NCBI GenBank assembly: GCA_020073345.1
Contig: JAIQFI010000053.1
Coordinates: 1 to 36,068, forward strand
Reading direction: 5' to 3'
DNA from: Terriglobia bacterium
GTDB lineage: Bacteria; Acidobacteriota; Terriglobia; Bryobacterales; Bryobacteraceae
Length of the DNA: 36,068 bases
The notes under the pieces were generated by a model, which worked only from the letters and a program-made list of their open reading frames with translations, did no database searches and had not been told where the DNA came from. Positions 7,935 to 17,413 of the stretch are shown piece after piece. Position numbers and translations under genes: made by a program. Numbering within the stretch: the first letter of the stretch is position 1; every line of letters starts with the position of its first letter.

Positions 7935-8174
7935 TTACGGGTTCAAAGGATCAGCTAGGGCTTGCTTCAGGCGGCTCTGAGTAAGGAGCCGTGGAACGAG
8001 ACGGATGGTTCCGTTCGAAGGCGGTGCATGGTCAAGTTCGTTTGTCTGTGGGCCAACCGGCGTTTGCATGCCTAGCTGGATTTTCGCGCACATTCCACAA
8101 TGACAGGTCGGGTGTTTATCTTGGGAGATCTCCATTGCAGGCAACATCTTACTCGCGCCACATGTCGAGATCAT
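7935..8174 (-). CDS. Possible small Cys-containing protein
   Basis: Open frame of 79 aa on the minus strand, just upstream of the small secreted protein. It contains 'HPTCHCGMCAK', a CxCxxC cluster that could bind a metal, followed by a proline-rich polar tail. Composition and codon use look coding-like, but there is no strong ribosome binding site and I recognise no family. It occupies most of the otherwise empty 7922-8274 gap upstream of the first TonB-dependent receptor. It may equally be a chance frame. Confidence 0.35.
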   Translation of the reverse strand: MISTCGASKMLPAMEISQDKHPTCHCGMCAKIQLGMQTPVGPQTNELDHAPPSNGTIRLVPRLLTQSRLKQALADPLNP

Positions 8175-8289
8175 GAGGCCATCATGACGGGTTCGTCACC
8201 GCCTGCGCGCTTCTCGGCGAGTTCCCGCCTGTAAACAAACCGTTGCCAAGCGTTCACCTTCCACTAACGCTGGAATGGCAGAGTATGTC

Positions 8290-11200
8290 ATGGTTAGAAT
8301 CTCTTTACTTGCGTTACTCGTGTCTCTGGCGGTGCCGCTGGCGTTTTCGCAAGACTCCTCAGAGCTTTTGGGCACGGTGCGCGACCCAGCCCAGGCTGCC
8401 GTGGCGAAAGCTTCCGTCACCCTCATCAATCAAAGCACCGGGGCGGAAGCCAAGACTGCCACGGATGAAAGCGGCAACTACAACTTCTTCGACGTAAGAA
8501 GTGGAACGTACACGGTCACCGTAGAAATACCGGGATTCTCCAAATTCACCGCCCCGGATATCGCGGTGAACGTGGGCGCCCGGCAGCGTGTGGACGTTAA
8601 GTTGCTAGTGGGCGCGGTCACCGAGTCGATCACCGTGACCGGCGCTGCAACCCTGCTCGAGACCGACACTAGCGAGCACGGCCAACTCATCAACACCAAG
8701 CAGATCGTGGAATTGCCCCTGAACGGGCGAAGTTCTGCCGACTTGGCCCTGCTCGCGACCAACGTGCACAAGTCTCCCTTCGCGGTGGCTTTCGCTGCCA
8801 ACGCTACACCGCGAGAAGGCTCCTTCAACGCCAATGGGATGCGTAGCACCTACAATAACTTCCTTCTCGACGGCATTGATAACAACGCGTACTCCACCAG
8901 CAATCAGGGTTTCAGCAATCAGGTGGCGCAGCTCTCCCCGGACGCGCTGACCGAATTCAAAGTAATCACGAGTAACTTCAGCGCCGAGTATGGCCGCGTG
9001 GGCGGCGCGGTGGTGAACTCCGTGATGCGCTCGGGCACGAACGAATTCCACGGAAGCGTTTTCGAATTCCTGCGGAACACCGACCTGAATGCGATCGGCT
9101 ACATTTTCGGCCAGAGGCCGGCGACTTTCAAGAAGCCGACGCTCCAGAGGAATCAGTTCGGGGCCAGTATCGGCGGTCCGTTCATCAAGAACAAAATCTT
9201 CTTCTTCGGTGACTACGAAGGATTCCGCCAGCTCTCGCGATTCTTGAACTTCGATTCGCTCCCAACGCTCACCGACCGGGCCGGAACCTTACCCGTGACC
9301 GTCGTGAACCCGCGCACTGGAGCTGTCTACCCTGCCAACACGCCGATTCCGTCGACCAGCATACTTCCATTCGCGTCTAAGGTTCTCAACGAGCTTCCCT
9401 CGCTGACAGGGTCAGGCCGGTCTAACAACTTCCAGCAGCTCCTGCTTCTTCGGGACTACGCGGACCGCTTCGACGCGAAAATGGACGGGCACATCAGCGA
9501 TAAAATGACGGCCTTTGTCCGCTTCAATCAGCGAAAAGATAACACGTATTTTCAGCCGGATATCCCAGGTCCTTCTGGCGGAGGCGGCAACGGGTACATA
9601 CGTGCTCTTCAGCAAGCCGCTGCGGTCGGTCTGACCTGGACTACCACGCCGACCTCTCTGTTCGACGTTCGCCTGGGCTTCTCTCACATTCTGGGCGGTA
9701 AGAATCCGCCCTACCTCGGAGGAGCGAGCATGCAGGATGCCTATGGTATTCCCGGACTTCCCACGTCGTCGAATCTGACCGGAGGACTAAATTCCCAATC
9801 CATCAGCGGCTTCAATGCTTTTGGCCGACAGTCTACCAATCCGCAGTTTCAGAATCCGACCACCTGGAATCCTAAGTTCAACTACTCCTGGATCAAGGGG
9901 CGTCACTCGGTCAAGACCGGGTACGAATTCTCTGCGATCCGGACCGAAGTGAACGATATCAACCCGTTGTATGGGCTCAACACCTATAGTGGCAACTTCA
10001 GCAAACCCACTTGCGCGATCCTCGGTCAGCCCTCCGGCTGCACGATCGCGGCCGATTCAGCCAGCTACAATCTGGCGGACTTTCTGTTTGGTCTTCCCAG
10101 CCAGCTTCAGCTTTCGAATCTGGTGGTGGGCAACTACCGCCAGCACGTCCATTCGATGTACGTCCAGGACGACTATCGGATGACGCCGAAGCTCACTCTG
10201 AACCTGGGTCTTCGTTGGGAGTTCGCCACGCCGCGCTGGGAGCGCGACAACATCCAGAGCAACTTCGATCCCAAGACTATTTCGATGGTCAAGGCGTCCG
10301 ATTCCGATCGCACCTTGGTTGACCCGGATTACAGCAACTTCGGGCCGCGCCTGGGTCTAGCGTACAGCATCGATCAAAAGACTGTCTTCCGCGCCGGATA
10401 CGGCATCAGCTACAGCCATTTCAACCGCGTAGGCAGTGCGGATGAGTTGGGCATAAACGGTCCACAGGTGATCTTCGGACTGATCACCCAGTCCATACCC
10501 CAGGGCGGACCGGTTCCCTCGACCTTCATCACCGCCGAGCAGGGTTATCCGGCGGGCGTCACGAGTCCAGCCAATTTCAATCCGCTGACGTCCAACAATG
10601 CCTACATTCCGCGCGACACGCGCTGGCCGTATGTGCAGTCCTGGGTGGTCTCCATCCAACGGGAGTTGATGAAGAACACGGTGATCGAGATCGGCTACAA
10701 CGGCAATCATGCGCTGCGGCTCCCGATCATCGCCGACTATAACCAGGCGGCGCCCAATGCCGTGACTGCGACTTGCAACCCGCCGGCGATCGTGACCGGC
10801 TGTCTGGGTGTTCAAGCCCGCCGTCCGATCTCGACCTTCAGTTCGATCACCTGGGTGGATCCGGCGGGTCAGGAGAGCTATAACGGACTTTCGATTCGTG
10901 TGGAACATCGTCTCGGCGCCGGGCTGTACTTCCTGAATTCGTTCACGTGGTCCAAGGCTCTCGGCAACTCAGAGCAGGCTCTGGAAAGCTACCCCGGCTC
11001 CAGCGTGGCCAATCCGCAGGACATTCGTAATCTTGCAGCCGAGCGAGGGCCTTCCTCCTTCGACGTCGGTCTGATGAACGTAACCAGCGTCGTGTACCAG
11101 TTGCCTTTTGGCAAAGGCAAGAGATTTGGCGCGAACTTCAACCGCGGGTTGGATCTGATCGCGGGCGGTTGGGAAATAAACGGCATCAATTCCGCCAATA

Positions 11201-11634
11201 GCGGCCCTCCGCTGAACGTGATCTACTCGCCCGCCGCCGCCAACGACGTCACCGGACGAATTGCCGACTACCGCGGTGTTTCCCAGATGCGGCCCAACCT
11301 GGTCGGCGATACTGCCGGATCCACGGGACCGGCGATGCTGGACAACTACTTCAACAAAGCGGCGTTCCAGACTCCCACGGCGACGTCGCCTTTCGGCACG
11401 CTCGGACGCAATGCGTTGCGCAGCCCCGGCTTGGCGCAATTGGATCTCAGCATCAACAAGAACTTCCGCTTTACCGAACGAGTTACCGCGCAGTTCCGGT
11501 CGGAGTTTTTCAACATTCTGAATCACACTAACTTCGGCCTGCCCAATACGACTGCCACGGACGCCGCATTCGGCACCATCCGCACCATCTATCCGCCGCG
11601 CCAGATCCAGTTCGGTCTAAAGATCCTATTTTGA
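8290..11634 (+). CDS. Oar-like TonB-dependent receptor (carboxypeptidase-regulatory domain)
   Basis: Protein of 1114 aa from ATG 8290 ('MVRISLLALLVSLAVPLAFSQ' signal peptide); ATG 8275 adds five residues. Order of parts: signal peptide; a CarboxypepD_reg/transthyretin-like beta domain ('LLGTVRDPAQAAVAKASVTLINQ...GNYNFFDV', residues 27-105); plug domain ('LPLNGRSSADL', 'SFNANGMRSTYNNFLLDGIDNNAYS', 'EFKVITSNFSAEYGRVGGAVVN'); then a long beta-barrel with 'FGDYEGFR', 'YVQDDYRMTPKLTLNLGLRWEF' and a C-terminal Phe typical of outer-membrane barrels. It imports a ligand through the outer membrane using TonB energy; the ligand is unknown. The next gene, a secreted phosphodiesterase, starts 9 bases after the stop, so the two are probably co-expressed and functionally linked. 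This family is greatly expanded in Acidobacteriota. Confidence 0.92.
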   Translation: MVRISLLALLVSLAVPLAFSQDSSELLGTVRDPAQAAVAKASVTLINQSTGAEAKTATDESGNYNFFDVRSGTYTVTVEIPGFSKFTAPDIAVNVGARQRVDVKLLVGAVTESITVTGAATLLETDTSEHGQLINTKQIVELPLNGRSSADLALLATNVHKSPFAVAFAANATPREGSFNANGMRSTYNNFLLDGIDNNAYSTSNQGFSNQVAQLSPDALTEFKVITSNFSAEYGRVGGAVVNSVMRSGTNEFHGSVFEFLRNTDLNAIGYIFGQRPATFKKPTLQRNQFGASIGGPFIKNKIFFFGDYEGFRQLSRFLNFDSLPTLTDRAGTLPVTVVNPRTGAVYPANTPIPSTSILPFASKVLNELPSLTGSGRSNNFQQLLLLRDYADRFDAKMDGHISDKMTAFVRFNQRKDNTYFQPDIPGPSGGGGNGYIRALQQAAAVGLTWTTTPTSLFDVRLGFSHILGGKNPPYLGGASMQDAYGIPGLPTSSNLTGGLNSQSISGFNAFGRQSTNPQFQNPTTWNPKFNYSWIKGRHSVKTGYEFSAIRTEVNDINPLYGLNTYSGNFSKPTCAILGQPSGCTIAADSASYNLADFLFGLPSQLQLSNLVVGNYRQHVHSMYVQDDYRMTPKLTLNLGLRWEFATPRWERDNIQSNFDPKTISMVKASDSDRTLVDPDYSNFGPRLGLAYSIDQKTVFRAGYGISYSHFNRVGSADELGINGPQVIFGLITQSIPQGGPVPSTFITAEQGYPAGVTSPANFNPLTSNNAYIPRDTRWPYVQSWVVSIQRELMKNTVIEIGYNGNHALRLPIIADYNQAAPNAVTATCNPPAIVTGCLGVQARRPISTFSSITWVDPAGQESYNGLSIRVEHRLGAGLYFLNSFTWSKALGNSEQALESYPGSSVANPQDIRNLAAERGPSSFDVGLMNVTSVVYQLPFGKGKRFGANFNRGLDLIAGGWEINGINSANSGPPLNVIYSPAAANDVTGRIADYRGVSQMRPNLVGDTAGSTGPAMLDNYFNKAAFQTPTATSPFGTLGRNALRSPGLAQLDLSINKNFRFTERVTAQFRSEFFNILNHTNFGLPNTTATDAAFGTIRTIYPPRQIQFGLKILF

Positions 11635-11642
11635 GCTGTAGT

Positions 11643-12968
11643 ATGACATCACTATGGCGGGTTGCTGTTCTCGCAGTACTGGCATGCTCCCTAGCTTGCG
11701 GGGCGCCAGTTCTGCTGATCTCGATTGACGGGTTGCGTCCGGATTACGTGACGCATGCCGATGAGCACGGACTCAAGATACCCAATCTACGCCGGATGAT
11801 CAAGGAAGGCGTCTTTGCGGAGGGCGTGACAGGAGTGGCTCCGACCATCACTTACCCCAGCCACACGACCCTGGTAACCGGCGTTTGGCCGGCGAAGCAC
11901 GGCATCCTCTCAAATACGACGTTCGATCCGACCAACGAGAACATGGCGGGTTGGTATTGGTACGCCAGTGCGATCAAGGTCCCCACGCTGTGGCAGGCAA
12001 CCGCGGATGCGGGCATGACTACAGCCAGTCTGAACTGGCCGGTCACTGTAGCTGCCAATGGAATTCGCTATCTGGTTCCCGAATACTGGCGTGCCCACAC
12101 CTCCGAAGATCGGAAACTGCTGGAGGCTCTTAGCCGGCCCGACGGCTTGCTCGACGAGCTGGAAGCAAAGCTCGGGCCGTATACCAATGGCAACGAAACG
12201 ACGATTGAGGGCGACGAAGTGCGAACTCGCTTCACCGCGGAGATTCTGAAAACGAAAAAGCCCGTGTTCATGACCCTTCACCTAACAGCGCTCGATGAGA
12301 TGCAACACGAGACCTCGCCGTTCAGCACGGAAAGTAATGAGACGCTCGAAAAACTGGACAATATGATTGGGCGGCTGATCGCGGCAGAGATGGCCAACGA
12401 TCCCGAGTCTGTGGTCGTAGTAGTTTCCGACCACGGCTTCGTACGGACTGACACGCGCGTGAACCTGATGATTCCGTTCGTGGAAGAAAAGCTGGCCGGG
12501 ACAAAATCATGGGAAGCCGCGCCGTGGCCTGCGGGCGCCGGCGTCGCGGTGATGCTTCGCAATCCTGGCGATCAGGTGGTCAAGACCAGGGTCAAAGCGA
12601 TGCTGGACCGGCTGGCAGCCAAGCCGGAATACGGGATCGCACGCATTCTTGACAGCGCCGAGATAAAGAAGATGGGCGGCTTCCCCGATGCAGCTTTTCT
12701 AGTGGAGCTGAAACCTGGCTATTCGCTGGGCGCTGCGCTCTCCGGTGCCATCGTCACACCAGCGCCCAGCACCGGAGCGCACGGCTATCTACCCGACCGG
12801 CCCGAGATGCGGGCATCCTTCTTTCTTCTAGGACACGCTGTGGCAAGAGGAAGAAACCTTGGTCTCATCGATATGCGGCAGATCGCGCCGACTCTGGCAT
12901 CCATTCTCGGCGTCAAGCTGCCTTCCGCAGACTTGCCAGCGATGGATGTCAAGGCTGCTTCCCGCTGA
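11643..12968 (+). CDS. Secreted nucleotide pyrophosphatase/phosphodiesterase (alkaline phosphatase superfamily)
   Basis: Protein of 441 aa from ATG 11643; a TTG at 11631 overlaps the upstream stop and is an alternative. The signal peptide 'MTSLWRVAVLAVLACSLACG' has a possible lipobox (SLAC). NPP-type active site: 'ISIDGLRPDY' (metal-ligand Asp29), 'APTITYPSHTTL' (nucleophile Thr70 in the P-T-x-T-[FY]-P motif), 'LHLTALDEMQHE' (Asp/His ligands), 'VVSDHGF' (Asp-His ligands) and 'STGAHGY' (final His). These enzymes use two zinc ions to cleave phosphodiester or pyrophosphate bonds in nucleotides, phospholipid head groups or sugar nucleotides. All expected ligands are present, so it should be active in the periplasm or at the cell surface. 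It forms a two-gene unit with the preceding receptor. Confidence 0.9.
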   Translation: MTSLWRVAVLAVLACSLACGAPVLLISIDGLRPDYVTHADEHGLKIPNLRRMIKEGVFAEGVTGVAPTITYPSHTTLVTGVWPAKHGILSNTTFDPTNENMAGWYWYASAIKVPTLWQATADAGMTTASLNWPVTVAANGIRYLVPEYWRAHTSEDRKLLEALSRPDGLLDELEAKLGPYTNGNETTIEGDEVRTRFTAEILKTKKPVFMTLHLTALDEMQHETSPFSTESNETLEKLDNMIGRLIAAEMANDPESVVVVVSDHGFVRTDTRVNLMIPFVEEKLAGTKSWEAAPWPAGAGVAVMLRNPGDQVVKTRVKAMLDRLAAKPEYGIARILDSAEIKKMGGFPDAAFLVELKPGYSLGAALSGAIVTPAPSTGAHGYLPDRPEMRASFFLLGHAVARGRNLGLIDMRQIAPTLASILGVKLPSADLPAMDVKAASR

Positions 12969-12981
12969 GATTCGCAACCGA

Positions 12982-13251
12982 TCATTTTGATCCGGTCGTC
13001 CTAGCTTTCGCTGAAGGAGAAAATCCGGCGGCGACACCCAGTTTGCGCATCGCCGAGCGTTTCTTCTCCTGGTGGACTTGCATGCGCCCCAGAATGTCAT
13101 CCCCCGCACGCTGCTCAAAACGCTCGACTCGGTACGCCTTCCCTGGCCAGAATTGCTGGGGGATATCACCCAGCTCGCTGAACTGATTGTAATCTGATTG
13201 AAACCGGGACGCGTTACTGACCGCGCACTGCCAACGTGCCCCTGCGGCGAT
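12982..13251 (-). pseudogene. Coding remnant without a start codon
   Basis: On the minus strand an 89-codon frame lies between stops at 13252-13254 and 12982-12984. It reads like real protein, including 'YNQFSELGDIPQQFWPG', 'KAYRVERFEQRAGDDILGRM' and 'HQEKKRSAMRKLGVAAGF', with GC-rich third positions. It has no ATG, GTG or TTG start near its upstream end, so it is probably the 3' remnant of a lost gene. I recognise no family. The remainder of the gap to 13354 holds the upstream region of the DUF2934 gene. Confidence 0.35.
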
Positions 13252-13354
13252 CTATTAACGGATTCACGATAGTTTCACGCACTCCGCAGTAGAATGAGCC
13301 TGACGTGATAAGTGTGCGTTCCCAATCTTTGAACGCTACAACGAGAGGATTATT

Positions 13355-13546
13355 ATGGCAGCCCATGCAACGCAACAAGCCGCGAGTCCTGAAACATCGG
13401 TGGAATCAACCGAACCCCGGCCCCTTCACGAACAGATAGCTTCGCTCGCTTATGCTCTGTGGCAACAACGAGGCTGTCCCGAGGGCTCATCAGAAGAGGA
13501 TTGGTTCAGAGCAGAACAAGAAGTGCTTGCTCGGTCGGAAGCGTGA
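13355..13546 (+). CDS. DUF2934 domain mini-protein
   Basis: Protein of 63 aa. The C-terminal 40 residues, 'IASLAYALWQQRGCPEGS' followed by 'EEDWFRAEQEVL', match the DUF2934 signature (A-Y-x-L-W-x-x-R-G-x-P-x-G-x-x-x-x-D-W-x-x-A-E). It is preceded by a Ser/Thr/Pro/Glu-rich, probably disordered, N-terminus. A good ribosome binding site (GAGAGG) lies about 9 bases upstream of the ATG. Proteins of this family are small, widespread in Acidobacteriota and some Proteobacteria, and of unknown function; they often occur as orphan genes, as here. It is convergent with the long phosphoesterase gene. Confidence 0.85.
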   Translation: MAAHATQQAASPETSVESTEPRPLHEQIASLAYALWQQRGCPEGSSEEDWFRAEQEVLARSEA

Positions 13547-13654
13547 AGTACCACATCTGATATACGCGAACTTCATCTGCTAGACACACGTTATTCTAAT
13601 CAGGCTGGTAAGGTAGCTCAGGACCAGACTAACCACTTAACTGACCTCACCCAC

Positions 13655-13679
13655 CCGGCTTCGCCTCAAGCGGAGCCGG
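13655..13679. terminator. Hairpin between convergent genes
   Basis: CCGGCTTCGC (13655-13664) pairs with GCGGAGCCGG (13670-13679) over ten positions with one G-T pair, around the loop CTCAA. It lies between the 3' ends of the DUF2934 gene (plus) and the phosphoesterase gene (minus), where a shared terminator is expected. There is no T-tract on either side, so termination would not be classical. Confidence 0.45.
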
Positions 13680-13710
13680 TCCCCCCTCAACCTGCCGACT
13701 GCCTTCTAGA

Positions 13711-16590
13711 CTAGCGAGAGTCGATTCCAAAACCAGTTAAGAAGGCTGCGCGGTTCTCGCGGAGGTTTTTGCCGGAACGCTGTTTGGGGTAGGGCTTGTC
13801 GCCCATCATGCCCTTCCACAGCTCGCGATTGAAGCGCGGCGTGTCGAGCTTATCCTCTTCCTCATAGTCCATATCGCCTATCTTCTTCTGCCAGTAGCGA
13901 GCGGTGCGCGTGTCTTTCGCGTACGCCAAGACCCGAGGCGTGCGCGGCAGAGAGTTCTCAGCTGTTGCTGGCGGCAGGAGAAGCTCGGATGTGCGCAATA
14001 GGTCGGAGATGAGTGGAGTGTAATTCCAGGTGGATTGGTTCAGGTCGAAGACCTCCGTCATAGGGACCGCTGCGGCGCTAAATAGGCTACTCGGAGTCAA
14101 GCCGAGGACCGCCTCGATGGTCCGTACCATGCTCACCGTGGTGTAACGCTCGGAGACCACGGCATGCTGCTTCACATACGGGCCGATCACATAAGCAATG
14201 CTGCGATGAGCGTCGACGTGATCAGGACCGTCTTGCGCGTCATCCTCGATCACAAAGATCAGCGTGTCGTCTTTGCGCGGGCTGTTCGCCACTTTCTGAA
14301 CAAGTAGGCCAAGTGCATAGTCGTTATCGGCGATCTGCAAGGCCGGCGTATTGATACCATAAAGCGCCGTACCAAAGCTTCCGAAGTGGTCATGGGCGAG
14401 CCGAACCAATGACAGGCTCGGCATATTCTGGCTGGCGACGAACTGATCGAACTCGCGCTCCCATTCCTTGAAGAGATAAAAGTCAGCGTAGTTCTGATCG
14501 AAGCTGCGATAGTACATGTCGGTCTTGTCCCACAGCGCCTTCTTGGTTGGCACCGCTTGTTCGATTTTGTCCGCGAAGGGCGTCTTCGAGATCGGCATGT
14601 AACCGGGGTTGGAGCGAGGATCATCGTAGCGGGACAGGTCGCAGAAGACGCCGTAGTTGCGCACGGTCAATCCGGCCGTAATCGCTTCGTCCCAAATGTA
14701 TCCGAGCCCCGAATCTCCGCCGGCGGAATCAGGCGCAGCAACATCCGCAGTGCCGGGCAGGAGATTTGGATCGGCGGGAGTTTTCGCGTCGGGGCTCAGC
14801 AGCGGTTGTGCCTTGACCCGCTCCGGCAGAGAGCCGATGCCGACGTTCACACCTCTGTTGATTCCCTCCCAGTCATACATGAAGCCTCGACCCGCGTACT
14901 GGGGGGGCACGGTCTTTTCAGTGTAATCGGTGGTTCGAGCAGCAGTGGTCCAATTCCAGCCCACGCCGCTCACCTCCCCCGAATCGAGAAAATTATCGAG
15001 GGTCACAAAGTTTCGCGCCAAGGAATGATGGTTGGGCGTAAGGGGTTCCGGGAACTCGGTGAGAGCAGGGTCGCCATCACCGACTTCGAGGTCGCCCAGC
15101 ACCTGGTCGTAAGTCCGGTTCTCTTTAATCACATAAATGACGTGCTTGATGCGCTTCCGAAGTTCAGACATCACCGGATGATCATTGCCAGCGCGCACGA
15201 CATCAAAACCGTTGTTCTCCGCGACGCGCCGTGTCAGAGCTTCCAGTTCAGTCGCCGCAGGAACTGGCGCTGACATCAGATACCCTTTCTCGAGCATGTA
15301 AACGTAATTGTTGGCGAGTCTTGGGCAGTCCGGGATATTCGGCGCTCTCGCATCTCCGCGGCAATTGCCCGGATTGGGCCCAGGTACGCTCTTCCCATTC
15401 ACAACGAAGAGTGTCTTGCCGTCCGCACTGACGCTCACGCTGTTTGGATACCAACCCGTGGGGACCAATCCGGTTACGGTCCCGGATCCTGATGCTTGCA
15501 GAGACACGACAGCAACCGCATTGGTCCCACCGTCGGTCACGTAGAGAGTTCGCTCATCGGGCGAAAGCGCCAGACTATTGGGATTCGCGCCCTTGGGCAG
15601 GTTGCCCGATGGCAGGACTCCGGCCGGGGCAACGACGCTAAGGGTTGTGACCACTTTGTTATTCGCTGTATCGATGACTGCCACGGCGTCCGCATTGTCT
15701 ACCGTGACGAATAGTCGGTCTTGTGTATGATTCAGTAAGATCCGGTTTGGCTGACCGGCAATCGGAATGCGAGCAGTAACTGCCGGAGCAGGATCGACGC
15801 GCACAACCACGATCTCACGATCGCGCGGGCTCGAAATGTAGGCTTGTCCGTTGTCGCGAACCGCCACCCAGTACGGATATTCTCCTCCAGGAACGCCCGT
15901 CTTGGTCCGATCCTGGATGCCGGGCCGCAGGTCCAGTTCCGCACGTTTCTTGCGCATTGTCAGGTCGATCAGGCTGATCGAATCGTTATAAAAGTTGGCG
16001 ACCACCGCGATCGTCCCTGCCTGATTGACGCCGATGCCGGCAACCATCGGTTTAGGCGCGGATGCATTCGCGGGAGCAGGCGCGTTGGACAACAATCCAT
16101 TTCCACGAGGGTGGCCTAGCGGCACGGATGCTGCGCGCCCGTAAGCCAGACCTTTCCGGGCGAACACGTACACCATGTCGTCCACGCCTCCCGACACATA
16201 GAATTCGACTCCGCTGGGATTCCAGGCTAACCCGCAAAACGAATTAGGAATCGGCAGCGCCTGTACCTGGCGCGGCGGGTACGACGTTACATCATAGACG
16301 AACACATACTCGTTGGACTGGGCCGCGCCTCCCCGTTCCGCTTTGTTATATCCGCTGGTGAGAACCAGAAGCTGGGTTCCGTCCGGGCTCAGCGCGGTTG
16401 TGACAGCTTGGCCAAGAGTCAGGTTGGGACGGCTAGCGAGTCCCGGATTCAAAGGCATCGTAACGGAATGGGGCGCGGCATCCGGCGAAATCCAGAGTCC
16501 GGTCGGAAGCCGGATCGGGTCGCTTGCCACGGCCACCGATGCTGAGACCGCGAAAAGTCCGAGAAGCGCCAGGGGGTAACTGAGTCGCAT
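13711..16590 (-). CDS. Beta-propeller (YncE-like)/phosphoesterase (PLC-type) fusion
   Basis: Protein of 959 aa. It has a signal peptide ('MRLSYPLALLGLFAVSASVAVAS'). Then comes a seven-bladed-type propeller over roughly residues 50-430, with repeated 'LSPDGTQLLVL', 'VNQAGTIAVVANFYNDSISLIDL', 'LSPDERTLYVTDGGTNAVAVVSL' and 'VSADGKTLFVVNGKS' blades. From about residue 485 a phosphoesterase-family (PF04185-like) domain follows, with 'HVIYVIKENRTYDQVLGDL' (metal-binding E/N), 'LSLVRLAHDHFG' and 'IFVIEDDAQDGPDHVDAHRS' (acidic/His ligands). Such proteins are exported, and the catalytic half resembles phospholipase C and acid phosphatases. The propeller may bind substrate or partners. It is convergent with DUF2934 and follows the DUF6454-like gene in the same direction with a gap of about 50 bases, so the two may be co-transcribed. 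Confidence 0.9.
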   Translation of the reverse strand: MRLSYPLALLGLFAVSASVAVASDPIRLPTGLWISPDAAPHSVTMPLNPGLASRPNLTLGQAVTTALSPDGTQLLVLTSGYNKAERGGAAQSNEYVFVYDVTSYPPRQVQALPIPNSFCGLAWNPSGVEFYVSGGVDDMVYVFARKGLAYGRAASVPLGHPRGNGLLSNAPAPANASAPKPMVAGIGVNQAGTIAVVANFYNDSISLIDLTMRKKRAELDLRPGIQDRTKTGVPGGEYPYWVAVRDNGQAYISSPRDREIVVVRVDPAPAVTARIPIAGQPNRILLNHTQDRLFVTVDNADAVAVIDTANNKVVTTLSVVAPAGVLPSGNLPKGANPNSLALSPDERTLYVTDGGTNAVAVVSLQASGSGTVTGLVPTGWYPNSVSVSADGKTLFVVNGKSVPGPNPGNCRGDARAPNIPDCPRLANNYVYMLEKGYLMSAPVPAATELEALTRRVAENNGFDVVRAGNDHPVMSELRKRIKHVIYVIKENRTYDQVLGDLEVGDGDPALTEFPEPLTPNHHSLARNFVTLDNFLDSGEVSGVGWNWTTAARTTDYTEKTVPPQYAGRGFMYDWEGINRGVNVGIGSLPERVKAQPLLSPDAKTPADPNLLPGTADVAAPDSAGGDSGLGYIWDEAITAGLTVRNYGVFCDLSRYDDPRSNPGYMPISKTPFADKIEQAVPTKKALWDKTDMYYRSFDQNYADFYLFKEWEREFDQFVASQNMPSLSLVRLAHDHFGSFGTALYGINTPALQIADNDYALGLLVQKVANSPRKDDTLIFVIEDDAQDGPDHVDAHRSIAYVIGPYVKQHAVVSERYTTVSMVRTIEAVLGLTPSSLFSAAAVPMTEVFDLNQSTWNYTPLISDLLRTSELLLPPATAENSLPRTPRVLAYAKDTRTARYWQKKIGDMDYEEEDKLDTPRFNRELWKGMMGDKPYPKQRSGKNLRENRAAFLTGFGIDSR

Positions 16591-16642
16591 AGAAAGGTCT
16601 CAGTATACTCCTGCGACTTTTCAATTCGGTAACGAATCCGTT

Positions 16643-17413
16643 TCAGCGACCTAATTGGAAAATAAACATGCGAGCCGGTCCATCCTCCGGCAACAGAACA
16701 AGCCGGGATCCATGGATGGCCATTCCCTCGCGCGTAAACGAAACTCCGCGGTCCGTCTTGCCCGCGCGGATCTGCCGTGTGATCTCGAAAGACGGCAGCA
16801 TAAGCCAATCGATGGAGCCTGTGCCGTCTTGCCGCAGGCCGGACGCGACCAGAAAGCCATCCTCGTATTTCATGTCCTGGTATGCGGTCTGGGTGCCACT
16901 CGGGACCTTGCGAATCAGCCGCCCCTCGTGGTCCCACACGTAGAAGTCCTTGCTATCCCAATTGCCGCCAATCAGATACTCGGGAGTTACGGCAATACAC
17001 CCGATGTGATCCGGCACTTCGAAAGCGTATTCGACTTCAAGGGTTTTCTTGTTTCTCCGTTGAACGACGGTTGTACTGTGGGCTCGGTATTCCGCGATTG
17101 GCACCCAAAACGAGGAACCATCGGAGGCGATGCCCCCGGGATGAAAGCGAACGCCGTCCTGGATCTCGATCGATCGCCTCAATTCACCCGATGAAGAATA
17201 CTCGTGCAGATAGCCTTTCTGGTTCGGAGCATCCACGGATGTCACCCAGACGCTCTGTTCATCGAAGTCGATTCCCTGGACATGGTAAACGGTTCCTTTC
17301 AGATCGGTGACCCCAGCCAGCTCCATGCCGCTCAACTCTCGCGCCGCAGGTTGCGCAAAGGCGCTCCAAGTGATTGACCACACCACGGTTCTGGCTAACG
17401 TTCTAGCGCGCAT
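16643..17413 (-). CDS. DUF6454-like exported beta-propeller protein
   Basis: Protein of 256 aa from ATG 17413, which begins a plausible signal peptide ('MRARTLARTVVWSITWSAFA'); the frame is open to 17437. The body consists of blade-like repeats: 'YHVQGIDFDEQSVWVTSVD', 'FHPGGIASDGSSFWVPIAEY', 'IGCIAVTPEYLIGGNWDSKDFYVWD', 'YEDGFLVASGLR' and 'GMAIHGSRLVLLPEDG'. I associate this pattern with DUF6454 (moderately sure). No catalytic motif is evident. It lies divergently from the second receptor and just upstream of the propeller-phosphoesterase fusion, so a sensing or substrate-binding role in the same pathway is possible. Confidence 0.75.
   Translation of the reverse strand: MRARTLARTVVWSITWSAFAQPAARELSGMELAGVTDLKGTVYHVQGIDFDEQSVWVTSVDAPNQKGYLHEYSSSGELRRSIEIQDGVRFHPGGIASDGSSFWVPIAEYRAHSTTVVQRRNKKTLEVEYAFEVPDHIGCIAVTPEYLIGGNWDSKDFYVWDHEGRLIRKVPSGTQTAYQDMKYEDGFLVASGLRQDGTGSIDWLMLPSFEITRQIRAGKTDRGVSFTREGMAIHGSRLVLLPEDGPARMFIFQLGR

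Noticed and set aside
10357-11526. Two minus-strand frames of about 185 codons inside the first receptor gene
   Set aside because: Antisense shadows; the receptor continues intact through the region.
16655-17194. 179-codon plus-strand frame opposite the DUF6454-like gene
   Set aside because: Antisense to a gene with a signal peptide and blade repeats; no motif of its own.
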